Shown: positions 34,929-46,870 of the stretch, piece after piece | How the letters are laid out: the number at the start of each line of letters is the position of its first letter | Numbering within the stretch: position 1 is the stretch's first letter | Assembly (NCBI GenBank): GCA_036362985.1 | Contig: JAYGXS010000004.1 | Coordinates: forward strand, 11,269,222 to 11,333,221 | Source of the DNA: Ligula intestinalis | Taxonomy: Eukaryota; Platyhelminthes; Cestoda; Diphyllobothriidea; Diphyllobothriidae | Reading direction: 5' to 3' | DNA length: 64,000 bases | The notes under the pieces: generated by a model | Seen by the model: the letters and a program-made list of their open reading frames with translations, nothing else | Databases searched by the model: none | Told to the model about the DNA's origin: nothing | Translations under genes and position numbers: made by a program

Positions 34929-36023
34929 CTAAAAGAGTAATGACATATGAAAGGGACCGTTTAATTTTCACAGGGCTATTAACATCAGTGATGTGCAGTT
35001 AGGCTTGAACATTGGGATACGGCATATTCACTAATTGGTTACGCCACAGGCTCCATTGCAATATACTTTCAAAATATATAAAATGTTTTAAAAATATCAT
35101 AGGTAATTAACGGCAAACGGGGAAAGCGTGCACAGGTTGGCATTTTAACAACACGTAAGACTGTTATATTTTCTTTAAACAATCCGAATAAAGAAACATT
35201 TTCAAGGAAAAAACTCAGAGTTTGGCAGGTATATATTTTAAAGTTATCGCAATACTTCAGCTTTCGTACCTGCTTTTTGAAAAAAATTAACTTAACTATC
35301 CTTTACATATCTCATCTCAACTGAGTACGTAGAAGTTCAGTTACAAGTGTTCAGTTTTATGAAGATTTGTACTTTCGAGAAGTTGAAGCAGTTTACGTAA
35401 GTCTGTTTGCAGAAATAATAACAACTTCAAGATGGTTGAACATAATTTCTACTGGACTTTTGAAAATAAGCACACACTCGCTTAAGGAAATGTTTTTTGC
35501 ATCGAAATTTTAGCAAGATCGAAATTTTCTCATATCGCTTACTGTTACATGTAAAACGTGTGACCTCCCACGAGGCTTGTCTGGCTATCAGTTTCAGCCT
35601 TCATTCGAGTAATGCTTAAACATTATTGCCCTATAAGTTTAAAGCACGACACTCAAAATCGTACTCGATTTTAGGAAGCTTTTGCAAACCATTTATTGAA
35701 CTAGCAAATTGCCTCTGGGATCATGTTTACGTATCTATACCGTAAATCCTTTATAGTCATCCAACGCAACTTCTATTTTTATGATCAACTATTATGCATT
35801 GCAAATGGTTATTCGCCGCAAACTGTGAACTTCCAAGCGAGCGATCGTCAACATTTCGATTTTCAAAGTTTATGTGGTTTCTATATAGAAATACCAACTT
35901 GCATAAAATAGAAGCCAAATTAGACAAACAGAAACAGACTCGTACATTTTACCTTGTTTAATTATCTGAAGTTAAAACATAAACAGTTGTTTTTACTTTG
36001 ATCTAATTTTATTGAAGCGCATA

Positions 36024-36420
36024 TACAGAGTGTTCCAAAAAATGCATACACGCTTTGAAAATTGCTACCTTGAGGTTTGTTATGCTTTTATTATTTCAAA
36101 CATGTAAAAATATTCAGAAGTATCATTTTTTCGTCGTTCTACTGCATTTTGACAATATTTTAAATAACCGAGGAAGGGTGAAGCAACTGAAAGGGATTGC
36201 GCCAAAATACGAATGAAATTGATTTATTGTGTACGCAATTACAGTGCTTCGCGTTGTCAGCAGTGTCTGCATGACAACCGACATCATTTTGAGAACAGGC
36301 AGTAAAAAACAATAAAATGATATTTTTGAATAGCTTTACATTTCTTTAATGATAAAATTACAATAAAAACCAAGTTAACAATTATTTAAAATTTACATAC
36401 ATTTTTTGGGACAACCTGTA
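36024..36420. mobile_element. Mariner-type MITE with TA target duplication
   Basis: Imperfect terminal inverted repeats of ~27 bp: left TACAGAGTGTTCCAAAAAAT, right (reverse complement) TACAGGTTGTCCCAAAAAAT. Both ends are flanked by TA (36022-36023 and 36421-36422), the Tc1/mariner target. There is no transposase frame inside its 397 bp, so it is a non-autonomous copy. Confidence 0.85.
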
Positions 36421-36884
36421 TAAATCAAAGCCATTGTTTCATTGCGAAAAGTATGATACGTACGAAATTATTTACTCTACTGACTGCCCAGTTAATAATT
36501 AAAAACCCATAAAAATGTGTTTCATCAACTTTATACGGCTGGCTGACACAGCTACATAGGGTTCGGCTCATCAGTAGGTTCCTACGTGTATGCTGTTATG
36601 AAAACTCCAATTTCGTCTTGGACCGCTTAGCTTCCAAATAAGCTAATACAGGAACTTAAAATAAACCTTGTCAGCCTTAGTCTGCTTTTGTAGCTGATAC
36701 ATGCGCTGCAAGTATAGTAAATAATTTCATGGTCTTTACTGACTGCTTATTCTCAGCTTTTTGTCTCCTTTTTTTATTCCGCAATGGCTGATGAATGTCA
36801 GCACAAATATTTGTATCACCTTTCCGACATTTCGCATTCTAAATTCCAAAGAAATTTAACAAGAAAACGGTAGAAAGTATTCCC

Positions 36885-37280
36885 AACAAAGACAGGGGAA
36901 GCTGTAATGACCATTTCAACCTTATTAGCCTTCATCAGTCAGCCACACCCAACTCCAAGTTGTATCCTTACCGAGCCTCGAATTCGCGGCCTTTATGATG
37001 TGAGTCAAACGCCCTTACCCGTAAGCCCAAAGTCCGTTGTCTTGCCAGTGTAGGTCAAAGGCTATTGACACTCGTTTATGAACGTTCACATGACCGCAAA
37101 CGGAAGTCATCTGTCCCACTCTGCCTTGGGCCTTGATAGAGGCCCTCTCAGCTATCTGTCTAGTATGAGCTGTTACGGCTGTTAGGGCCGCTGTCAAGGC
37201 CGAAGACAGAGTGTGAAAGGTGATTTCCGTTAGCGGTAAAGTGAACGCTCGTCAACTAGTGAAAAAGATACTTTATATCT
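36885..37280 (-). repeat. Longest SINE-type hammerhead repeat copy
   Basis: Minus-strand copy of about 390 bp. The core is perfect at the invariant positions: CTGATGA (36938-36932), helix II AGGCTAATAAGGTT, GAAA (36917-36914), helix III ATGGTCAT. Helix I GGCTGA/ACAGCT pairs at five of six positions. A tRNA-like box (GAATTCGAGGCTCG) lies on the 5' side of the core. The far part (36990-37275) shares a segment with the copy near 4270-4410. Confidence 0.75.
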
Positions 37281-37374
37281 GTTGCCCAATTTGTTATACT
37301 GAGCTCACAGAACGCAAGTAGAAGACCTGACACGTTTTTCCGTGATATTTTTTCATTGAATCATAGACCAGTGG

Positions 37375-37530
37375 GATGGGTTTGGCTTATCAGCATATTT
37401 AGTTGACCCAATTGTGAAAATTCTCGCGGCCTTTGGCGGGATTCGAACCCACATAACAGAGTGGCCTTTTTAGCCAAGCCAACGCTCCACCCACTTGCGC
37501 TACGAAAGTCGCGCTTCACACCGTGAGTTT
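37375..37530 (-). repeat. tRNA-derived SINE (second family), copy 4
   Basis: Minus orientation with GGCGGGATTCGAACCCACAT (reverse B box) and GAGTGGCC, and a GTTGACCCAATTGTG tail. The tRNA-like head reads close to a real tRNA, but the shared tail and body mark it as a SINE. Confidence 0.75.
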
Positions 37531-37559
37531 AATCACACCTGGATTGATATTACTCGCCC

Positions 37560-37800
37560 AACTTTTCCGTTCACATGGAATCCACCAATGCGGGACAGCA
37601 AGTGGACTGCCTAAGCAGGATTTCCTAAGCAATCATCTAGAATTCACCAGAATGACTACAAGGCTAACGTTATTATTAAGTTGGGTAGAGCGTTGGCTTG
37701 GATAAAAGGCCACTGTCCTATGCGGGTTCGAATCCAGCCGAATGCCGCGAGCTTTTTCACATTTGGGTCAACTAAATTAACTTAATTTGCCCAACCAGCT
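37560..37800 (+). repeat. tRNA-derived SINE (second family), copy 5, facing copy 4
   Basis: Plus orientation: AGCGTTGGCTTGG (A-box side), TGCGGGTTCGAATCCAGCCG (B box) and tail TTGGGTCAACTAAATTAACT. It lies directly beyond copy 4 in inverted orientation; both share the same tRNA-like head. Confidence 0.75.
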
Positions 37801-39624
37801 TATCAGAATATACTTTGAGGTTCTCCACTTGCTTTCTGTAAGATAAACCAGGTTTTAAGTCTCTTCAGATGCTTATGCGCTTGCTTTATTGCCGGCAGAA
37901 CTTGAACAAACTTTAAACGCTGGTCTACCTTTTTTTGTGGAAACTTTAGAGACCAGTGCGATTGATTTTGTTCTGCTTTCCGCATGTCAATAAAGTGGGC
38001 TTTGGGCAATCCCACTTCAGCTCGTTAATCTTTCGGCCAACCCCGTTTTATTATATGTCCTTCCCTAGTGGCAGACTACGAGGTGGGGTTAGGGAGGGAT
38101 TTCTGGCAACAGAGGTGACATAAGTAGAGCATGACGCAATTGTTACAGGGGCTGCCTCTGCTACTATCAGCCGCATTTCTACCTGCTAGCTTGATCTGGC
38201 GAACAACATAGGAGTGTCCAGTTAGTGTTTTCGCGTTCTCTACGTGTTATCGGGCAGATGGTCCGTAAAAAATATCCCAGATTTAAACACAGGGAAGAGG
38301 TATTTTGAAGTACTTTGGCAAATAGTTCGCTACTCTGGCTGCCTTGCATGGATGCCTAAACATCATCTTTAGGGATAAATTTGAAAAAAACCAAAGGCCG
38401 TCAGTATAATATGAAAGTTTGATTTCAAAATGAAAGGACTTCAACCGGGTCGGTAAATTTCTTACGATGTTTTAGGGTCCCGAAATATATGAATCGAAGA
38501 TGAAAAACACAGCCGAGGCATTGCATGGAGGCAGTTAAAGACGTGATGAATCTTAAGCTAAAATTTGTCGGAGTCTAAAAATACAAGCAAAGGAGAAATG
38601 TATACATGACAAAAAAATTTTAAATGGGGAAGCTAATGCTTGCATTTTCCATTCGAAGGAATATAATTTGCAGTGGAATACAATAAGTACCCAGTAGTGG
38701 GCTATCACAGTATTCGAGTGCACTAGGTCTGAAAACATTGTAGGGAAGTAGCAATAATGACGCAAACGGTATTTATGAAAAGAAAAAAACGGAATTCAAT
38801 TCCTAGCATTAAGAGGGTACTTGTTCTAAGACACTTCTTCTAAGGGTCTTGTAATTCCACGCATGCATGCAGTTTCCAAGTTAACGTTATGATAATCAGT
38901 CAAAGGATTAATCATATTTTGTTGAAACAGGCAATGCTGCTTCCATTTAAAGTATTTTACTCTGGATTACTTAATAAGATTATGCCAAATTAAGGTGCCG
39001 TAAGGAATTTTATATAAAGACACAGAGCGGCCGAATAGAGCAAGGCAATAAATTGTAACATATGCTGCCATATTTACGAGTCTTTTCTATGACACAAAAC
39101 GGTAGCAGTACGAGGAGGACTTCAGGTTTACTTGCTTGTTTACCAAGCAAGACACGCTGCTAAAGGTTTTCATATGCAGAAAAATTGCTTTTGCATTGGA
39201 GCTATCACTTTATTAGAAAATCCAAAAAGGCAAAGTAGTTATGGCCAATTCCACAGCCAAATGTTGCGTAGACTTTAAAAACAGAGAGCACTTTTGCTGA
39301 CTATCTGGTAATACAATTATAGACGCATTAGGGAGTCTGGTAAACCACCAACCATCTAGTACTTAATTGTAATCGTAGGCAAAATTATTTCAAAATCCGG
39401 AAGTGGTAACCTTTTACACCTAAGAAAAAGAGGGTAGGGTTTTAATAGTGGCAACACTAAAAACCTGGGCTACGATATCCCAATAGTGATGCCTTATTCG
39501 ACTCAGAGTTTCTAAAACTTTCCTTCCAACCAACTCACACCAATGACTAGAATGTACTAAGTCTGTTATACATAGCTTATTACCCAACAGAAGCCAGCAG
39601 ATTAATACCTAGCTCAGTTAGTTA

Positions 39625-39800
39625 AGAAGGGGTGTCCCGAACTTTTGGCATCCCAATAGCACACTCACAGTTTCTAAAGTAATGCATTTTGCAATTATTT
39701 TACAAACACATTTCTTTTGAATTTAAGAACAGCTTCTAGCCCACTTGGCATCGGATGACTAAGATTCTGGCGGGTTTCTAAGGGATCTCTCTCCAGGATT
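39625..39800 (-). pseudogene. Second, more decayed mariner relic
   Basis: Shares ACAGTTTCTAAAGTAAT and CATCGGATGA/CATCGAATGA-type segments with the relic near 59250, in the same order and spacing. It starts with a terminal-like GGTGTCCCGAACTTTTGG. Only scattered transposase residues can be read and the frame is broken. Confidence 0.6.
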
Positions 39801-40631
39801 CCAGCAAGGATCCCTCCAATCCAGCATCACTAGTAGTAGCAGAAAATTTATCCTAAAAGATAGCACAACTTCATTTGTTGTGTTTGGCGGATGTAACAGT
39901 TCATACGAAGATTCATCGGAGAAGCCAACTTATTTTCTGTCGTATTCAGTCCCCTGCTGACCATATTACAAAAGGTCATCTTATCTTTGATGTTTTCTGT
40001 AAGTCTATGGAGTTCCCTTCTCTGATAGGCGGTAACGCCCAAAATTGCATGCAACTACATGCGAGCACTGGACTCTTTAGGCCGTTAGTATTGTATATAT
40101 GCTTGTGCAGAGAAGTAGATTTCAACTGACTGAATCGCGATACATTCAGTGGCCTTGCTGACACTGAAACCTTTGGAGGCAAAAGGCGTGCTTGATTTAA
40201 TTTACTGAATTTAGGCTATTATACTATTAGCCTTTATTGACCAGAGGCTACTATTTCCTGTCCAACATCCCTTCTTAGCAATATATTTGGGCCATAAAGT
40301 GTATAATGCAGGGTTTTCAGATTTTCTACGTCGTACATTATCAGCATAAAAAATTGTGCCAAAAGCGAAGGGACAAACGGCCTCCAGATAGCAAATTACT
40401 TCTTTTACCGCTGAATTTTCCTGCCCTCTTCGTATAGCTCAGCCTGAAAATTCTGACCGTAAAAAGTATCAAAAAAACTGTGACCAATATGGCATTTTGG
40501 AATCGGTAAAAAACATTACAGTATTGCCCGGGGGTATACCGGAGCGCGCACCATACATCCATGGCATGCCAATTTTTAGAATATCTACTTGAATGTACCA
40601 ACAACGCTAGATGTGCCAACTTCCAGCTTAC

Positions 40632-40833
40632 TTTTATAGTCTGTAATTAGACTTTGCCGAAGAGAGGCACGCTCGTTTTTGACCAGAACCAGAAGTGCAA
40701 AGTCGCCGGCTGATTGAAGGGCATTCACTGCTTCCTCGTGAGTGACCTCATCCAGGCAGATGCCGTTCACGCGCACAAGACGATCTCCGATGGTAAAACG
40801 CCCGCTTGTATCAGCCACGCCTCCGGGGGCAAT
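40632..40833 (-). CDS. dlg: dlg exon d: second half of PDZ2
   Basis: A 202-bp exon with a ctcttcag acceptor above 40833 and donor GTAAGC at 40631-40626. It enters in phase 0 and leaves in phase 1. It reads IAPGGVADTSGRFTIGDRL, then VNGICLDEVTHEEAVNAL, then a final strand LLVLVKN. The D-E-V-T-H-E-E-A-V stretch is the DLG PDZ2 alpha-B helix, with the class I PDZ His. Joined to the previous exon it gives a complete PDZ2 of the usual ~85 residues. The last ~20 residues (ERASLRQSLITDYK) begin the linker to PDZ3. Confidence 0.95.
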
Positions 40834-43800
40834 CTGAAGAGGAACAGCAGTAGCTTCTGTTGAATCAAATCGCCTAGTTTATTCTCGGAGGGATATTATT
40901 TTTTATATATTTTGCCGGATTTTAATATCAAAAACAATCGCCCAGAGTTTGGTATGGTGGGTCCATGTGCACATAGTCAAAGTTTCTAATTTTCCAGGCA
41001 AAAAAAAGTACAGAGGCACATCTATTTTGGGCGGATTTGAATTTCGTTATGACAGGCAATTCTGTATATCATGAGATTTTAGCCGAAAATTTGAAATGCA
41101 TTTTCGATTCAAGAATATTACGCAAGCACAATGGCAGTACTGCTTATCGTGAAAATTCACTTTAATATATTTTACACAAACCAGTCTTTCGGCTTTTGAG
41201 TGGGCTCATTTTTGACCGCTGCAAAATGTGTGTTATATAGCGGCTGAAAAGGTATGCATTTTTCACCTGTATTTTCACTGCTATTATCAATACGTTATAG
41301 ACCAAATGCACAAAAATATTGTTTCTTGTAGTCCTTGGTATAAAATTGCGCGTTTTTCAAACTGGAACCTTAAAGGAGAATTGTCTAACGTTTTTAAAAT
41401 AAATTCCTCATCATGAGATTGTGTATCACCATGAAATGCACATTTTATAAAGTAACGCACCTGTCTTTTTATTGGTGCTGCCTATAAATTATCTAGCTTT
41501 GTGCACAAATATAGCAACCTTTTATTTGAAGTATATGACTCCGTTTTTAAACTGTAAAGAAATCTTTACTTATCTCAACACGAAGTGTATATCACGCGTA
41601 GTTTGGAGACCTTGAATTAAAGTGTTAAGGTTGGGAAGGTTTAAAATGATTCGGCAATAGAGAAACTATTTGAATATTAAAAGACGCCTTTTTCAAATAT
41701 ACAATTTCATGAGTGTATAGTTTTTAATCTAATGATTACAATAATAATGTGCTTTTTATGCACTAAAATTAGCCTAATGAGAACAGTGAAAATCAATCAA
41801 AAAATTACTTTTACTTTAGTAGTCATTTTTACACAGTAGAATCTGAAAAATACTTCAGAAATTCGAATGACATTTCAAAAGAGGGGGAATCAAGTGTACA
41901 TTTTTCATAAGTTTGTATAATAGTATGCCCTTTCATCTGGTTTCTTATTCCTAATCATATTCGTAATACATCAATGCTGATTTTATCGTCGTTCTTATGT
42001 CCGACAGTTGTAATTAAAAAGCTCGTAATGAGATGGGGTTTCTTTAAGTGTATTAGCAGCGAGAACTGCGATAATAGTCCTTCCAAGTTTATAATTGACC
42101 ACAGTGGTTTAATTTGCAAAGGACTTAAATCGTTTCCGATTACCAAATAGATAGAAACTATAAAATGCTTTAGACTGGAACGCAGTTGTCTCTCTATTCA
42201 ACCCCTTTTGCATTTTGTATCATTAATTTCAGTATTAAACGAATGCTACCTGAAAATGATCGGAATGTTTATTTATTTCTTTATGCGTCTACCACTACTT
42301 AATTATGCTTAAATTAGCACATTGTATGCTACATAATCTTCAGTAAGTTAATTCCCTGCAGTAGGCTATATTGCGACCAAAAAAGTCGTTGTGAGATAGT
42401 ACAGGAATTCCCCACACATTCTCTGTTTGCTTTCGGTGGGTATAATACTTCAGGAGTTTTCTTTTAGGATAAATAAGTAGCATTTTTTTAAATTTTTTAT
42501 ATTTTTACCTTTACTTTTGAGTGCACAGTTAAAAGGCGAAGAGCATGGGGAATATCTCTCAGAGTGCCAAATATAATAATATAATTAAGAGGTTCTTGAA
42601 ATTTTTACCCAGTTTTACTTTTTTGCAGTGTTAATTGGGGTATTGTGTTTCGCAGATATTTGATATTCAAAGACTGACTGTACATTAATTTTATTTGTAA
42701 TATAAATTAGATCATAGCATATTGTGAATGAAATGACTAAAAAAGGTGGACAACTTTCAATACATTTTAAGCTGCTGGTAAAGTGCACTTGAGACACAAA
42801 ACGGTAATTTTTAGCTTTAGCAAAGAAGCCATGCAATTAAAATCTGACATTTTCGCACGATCTTGTGTACAGATAAGTGGAAACCAGTTGGCTTTCTTAC
42901 ACTGATTCGTTTCAACATATGAAGCGCTTTATGTTAATCTGCTGATATTTTCTGATAAAACATGGGTTATTGAGCCCTCTGTTAATGTTATCTAGGATAA
43001 TTTAGGGACTATTCGCAAGTACTTAACGACGGTGCAACTAGGTACAGTCTTGATCTGGCCGATAAATGGAAGAATTTGCACCTGAAGCCCAGCATTCTGT
43101 AACGTATTGTAAAGAGAGCAACTTCATTTGAAAAAAGTCTGCATTGCAATTCCATCTTAATTCTCCTTCCAACAAAAACCCTTCTCGGAAGATTAACCTT
43201 GGTGGTTCGTGTTCTTCGGGGTCAAAGTGGTGGTCTGATGGAGTTGCGCGATGCACTGGGTACCAGCGTCTTCCACTTGAACGGGTACTGCACATTCCTA
43301 TCGCACGTTAAGTGTGCGACAGAAGTGAGCTTTCCTTACGGTTCGACAGATTCCAACTGTGATTCCAGTTACAGGCACTTCGTAGGCTATAGGAGAATAC
43401 GGTTTTTATTTATTTTGGATATGTTTGTTAGCTTCCGCAGGTTCTCTGTGGCCTTCAATGGGATTCATTTGAGCTGCTGCCACTGCTTCCAAAGTCGAAG
43501 GTTTTTTCGACATATTCTGTCGCATATTATCTTTATTATTTTTTTAATGCACTGGTCCTATACCTCATTGTATTTCCTTTCTTTATGAAAAGCAGTTGGA
43601 GATAGCGGCAGGTGTCCTGTAACTGGGCCCGCTTTCACAGAAATTAATGCAAATAAAAGCTGTCAGTCCCTAAAGTGCAGCTGTATTTATATTTCCCTCT
43701 TCCTTCCGTGATATTCTTATCCCCAGCAACGCGGCATATACCTGTTCCTATACCCTGTGTAGTCAATTCGGTGTATGCAAAATGGGGAAGCTGTGACTTC

Positions 43801-44209
43801 TTCTCACGAAAACACACATACCTTAAAAATAGGTCATAGCCATAAAGCGAACCGCTCTATTACACTCTTGGGACGCGGACACACGATTCTCGGTCATTTT
43901 GTTCGAGTCTAGCGGATAAAATAGATAAAATAGGAGGTTGTCGGCATTTTTTGAATTCGTTTGAGGTGATGATGGATCCGAGTTTTTTGTGCACACAGAC
44001 AGTTGTCAGACAATGGCATACAGTTACATCCTGTCATATTAGTTATTTCATCTCCTCCAGAACAAAAGGGTTCTTTTGAGTATAAAGACATCAATTATCC
44101 TACATTCGATAAAAACAACTGAATGGTTGTAATGGAATTAATTGCTATGAGGGAACTGCATACTCAGTGGATATTGCGGAAGGCTTAAATAAATCGTCCG
44201 GAGCACTCG

Positions 44210-44470
44210 TAGTCTAGGTAGAGAGGAAGAAGGTACTCCTATCCGCGGAATCGTATTTTTATTCGTCTGAGCTTTCGAACTCTTAATCTTTCTCATCGTC
44301 AGAGCTAAAAGCGTCAATGAAACCCAAGCAAAATTTATACGAAGAAGGGGCCGATCAACCACTAGTGACGTCAGTCCAGCGATGCCTGTGTTGGGTGATG
44401 AATGCCGGTGCCAATTTATCGATTTATCGATCTTGCGCTGGCATACATCGCCCTGCGCAGGCATCGCCGA
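44210..44470 (-). repeat. Penelope-type hammerhead repeat with AGCT helix III
   Basis: Minus strand: CTGACGA (44302-44296), GAAAGC (44276-44271), then TC and AGACGAATAAAAAT. The four bases forming helix III are AGCT where most copies have ACGT, still self-complementary. A related copy lies at 46250-46400, sharing the GTCAATCGATTAATCGAT-like 5' segment. Confidence 0.65.
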
Positions 44471-44789
44471 GCTAAAACACTGGTAGTGAATTCAAGTCTG
44501 CTCATATAACTGTAACTTGTTTTTCCTGCATGCTTTTTTCTCTGTCGATGGATTACATTAAGAATTAGAAAGCTCAAAGAAATAAAAGGTTAAATCTGGT
44601 GATCTGCTTCAACTCATAGCCTGTAGGTCATACGTAAAACAATTCAGCCGAGTAAATATTGGAAAAAAATATAATCCACACGATTAGTTTAAGACTCTGA
44701 ACACTGTATTGCATTAACATAATTATTGACTAAACAGGCAACACAGGTAGCAATACAACCGAAAATGCGAGTCCCAGGAAATAATTGAG

Positions 44790-45150
44790 AAGGAGAAAAC
44801 GACTCGATCGCTGGGACTTTATTTTAATTCGTCTGACGTTTCGGAATCCGTCACCAATTCTCAGATTGCGGCACATTAGACGAGACCCGGCCAAACATTC
44901 AAATTTGATGAGGCCGAAATTCTCGCAAGAGGTGACAACTGATTGGGCCGAGAATTAGTGGAGTTATTATTCACGGGGCCCCAATCAATCAACAAGTGCA
45001 ACGATTTACCCAATCCATATTGGTTACTGAGACTAAACTTGGCCAAAACAAGTCGCCGCTCGGGGAACAAGCAGGACACCACATCATCGTATGCCAACAC
45101 CGCAGGACCAGATGGTAATTGCTGATGCAACAAATCAGCGCACACTCAAG
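44790..45150 (-). repeat. Penelope-type hammerhead repeat with long unit
   Basis: Minus strand: CTGAGAA (44864-44858), GAAAC (44842-44838), GTCAGACGAATT. Beyond the core, 44880-45120 resembles 46600-46740 (shared CAATCAACAAG-type segment), showing a repeat unit of at least 300 bp. Confidence 0.62.
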
Positions 45151-45234
45151 GCAATTATCGACTTTTTCTGCACTATTAAATCTTACGGCAAAACCCTGTG
45201 CACAAACAAACTATTTTCTGCTACTGCTCTGTGA

Positions 45235-45290
45235 GTGCGTCTTTGATGATGAATCCATGGCGGATTTCGAAACGTCAGAAGAATAAACAT
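45235..45290 (+). ncRNA. Penelope-type hammerhead motif on the plus strand
   Basis: TTGATGA (45243-45249), helix II GAATCC (45251-45256) against GGATTTC (45262-45268), GAAAC (45269-45273), GTC (45274-45276), helix I TCT against AGA. Only C3 deviates from the invariant core. It faces the copy at 44838-44864 about 400 bp away. Confidence 0.65.
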
Positions 45291-46249
45291 ATTAACCCGG
45301 CGACCAATTTCTCTTTACTTCTTAACACAGGTAGTATCAAAAAGCTCAGATACGCGTTTCGCCGGTATTCTCGAAAAACTGCATGGGTTCTGGCTCAGCA
45401 TGCCCCGTATATTATAGATATAAGTTATACAATTCCAGTCTACTCCCGTAAACCCTTGAATATACTGATTTTTGCCTAGTCTAAAACTAAGTTTGGAAAC
45501 CATTGAACAGCTCAGATTTTAGAACGTGATTATATATTAAAAAATACACAGGCCATTCTTGGCGATCCACTGATGCATTAGACCCCGCACCTTCGTGTAG
45601 CAGGGGCCGAATGCGCGAAAAACACGTTTATGGACTTCTAGCTGGTAACCATGCTGCCAATATGGTAAATAATCGCATTAGGGATGTTAAATTTCTGTCT
45701 CTTGGCAGCTGGTTGATCTTATTCGGTTACCCCACAGTTACTAGTAGTCTTCAGCCTTAATATTCATATCGCATAATGACCTACACCGATAACAACTTGC
45801 ATATACCAATCTTATCCGCGTAAAAAGTACTTTCTGTGAGAATGAAAAAGGTAAAGCTTTATTAGGACACCATTTCCTGCAGGATTAATGCAATCATAGA
45901 GTACCAACTGTTTCTGAAAGTACCCATACATGCAAAATGCTCGCTGTTTTGCTGGCAAGCAGGAGTGCACAGGCAAAAACTGTCTGTCGATACGAATGCA
46001 AGATATTTATGGGCTTCTAGTGTTTAACTGGAACACTTGGTGCAGCCACCCTGAGAGACAAGATGCTAACTTAGGGAAGGTAAGTAAGAAATGAATTCGA
46101 TGTATCGGTGGACAGCAGCTAGGGAATCTGTTTTGGCTCTTGAGTCAAAACAACGGTGAAGTTTTCTCCAAACCACAGGAAAGGGAAAATGAATGGAGGC
46201 GAATATTTACATCTCATATAGAGAATAAGAAAGCACGAAAATCATTGGA

Positions 46250-46870
46250 ATCCTGGTTTTATTCGTCTGAGCTTGATTGATCGAATCCTGGGCCTCCGAT
46301 GAGAACATAGTCAATCGATTAATCGATCTGGCGCCAGCACACCCTGCCCTAAATAGGCACCACTTGGCTGACATCATTCGTGGTTGATTGGCATCTGCCC
46401 CTATTACTTATGCTTGTTTTTCTTTTCTCGCAGACACTCTTGCCTCTGACGCTCGACTTCAGCAAGAGTTTGGAAGCCCAGACAAATAAAGCCATTATTT
46501 CGGTGACCAAAATGCCTTCTTCTTTTCTACCTAAAAGTGAAAATTAAAGGATTGCCCCGTTCAGTTCCAAGAACGGCCTTCCAGGGGNNNNNNNNNNACC
46601 GCATAAGCTGCGAACTGCTGGATTCATGGCTCGCTGGCCCACACTCAATTAACAAGCGCAAGAAATTGCCGTTACCTTACTCCGCACTGAGGCACTGCCT
46701 GTTTAAGCGAATCAGTCACGTGACATAAGCCGGGCCCTGCAAAAACTTTGACAACAGCGAGCAAAACTGTCGCGCAATTATAAAGCCTGCATTCAACACG
46801 GACAATGAGAATTCGAACTGCCGAGCCATCACCATACCAATTATGACCCCAAACGGTGGTCACAGGAGCT
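46250..46870 (-). repeat. Degenerate Penelope-type hammerhead repeat with gap
   Basis: The core around 46255-46310 keeps the AGCTCAGACGAATAAAA end but the CUGANGA part is eroded. Similar to 44210-44470, and its right part (46600-46740) resembles 44940-45060. Ten N bases (46588-46597) break it. Confidence 0.55.
46588..46597. other. Assembly gap of ten N
   Basis: Ten unknown bases inside a repeat. The true length is uncertain because ten may be a placeholder. Confidence 0.98.

Larger units (their letters stand above)
34929..40631 (-). other. dlg: dlg intron between exons d and e
   Basis: An intron of 5.7 kb. It contains the mariner MITE (36024-36420), a long hammerhead SINE copy (36885-37280), two oppositely oriented tRNA-derived SINEs (37375-37530 and 37560-37800) and a mariner relic (39625-39800). 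The rest is AT-rich without recognisable genes. Confidence 0.75.

Noticed and set aside
37440..37510. Possible functional tRNA gene on the minus strand
   Set aside because: It has good A- and B-box-like segments, but the same head with a shared non-tRNA tail recurs at 37.7, 24.0, 24.2 and 27.6 kb, and no clean acceptor stem closes. It is a SINE head.
43038..43588. Overlapping opposed open frames of 85 and 129 codons
   Set aside because: No domain on either strand and no similarity to repeats in the window; lies in an intron. Not supported as a gene.
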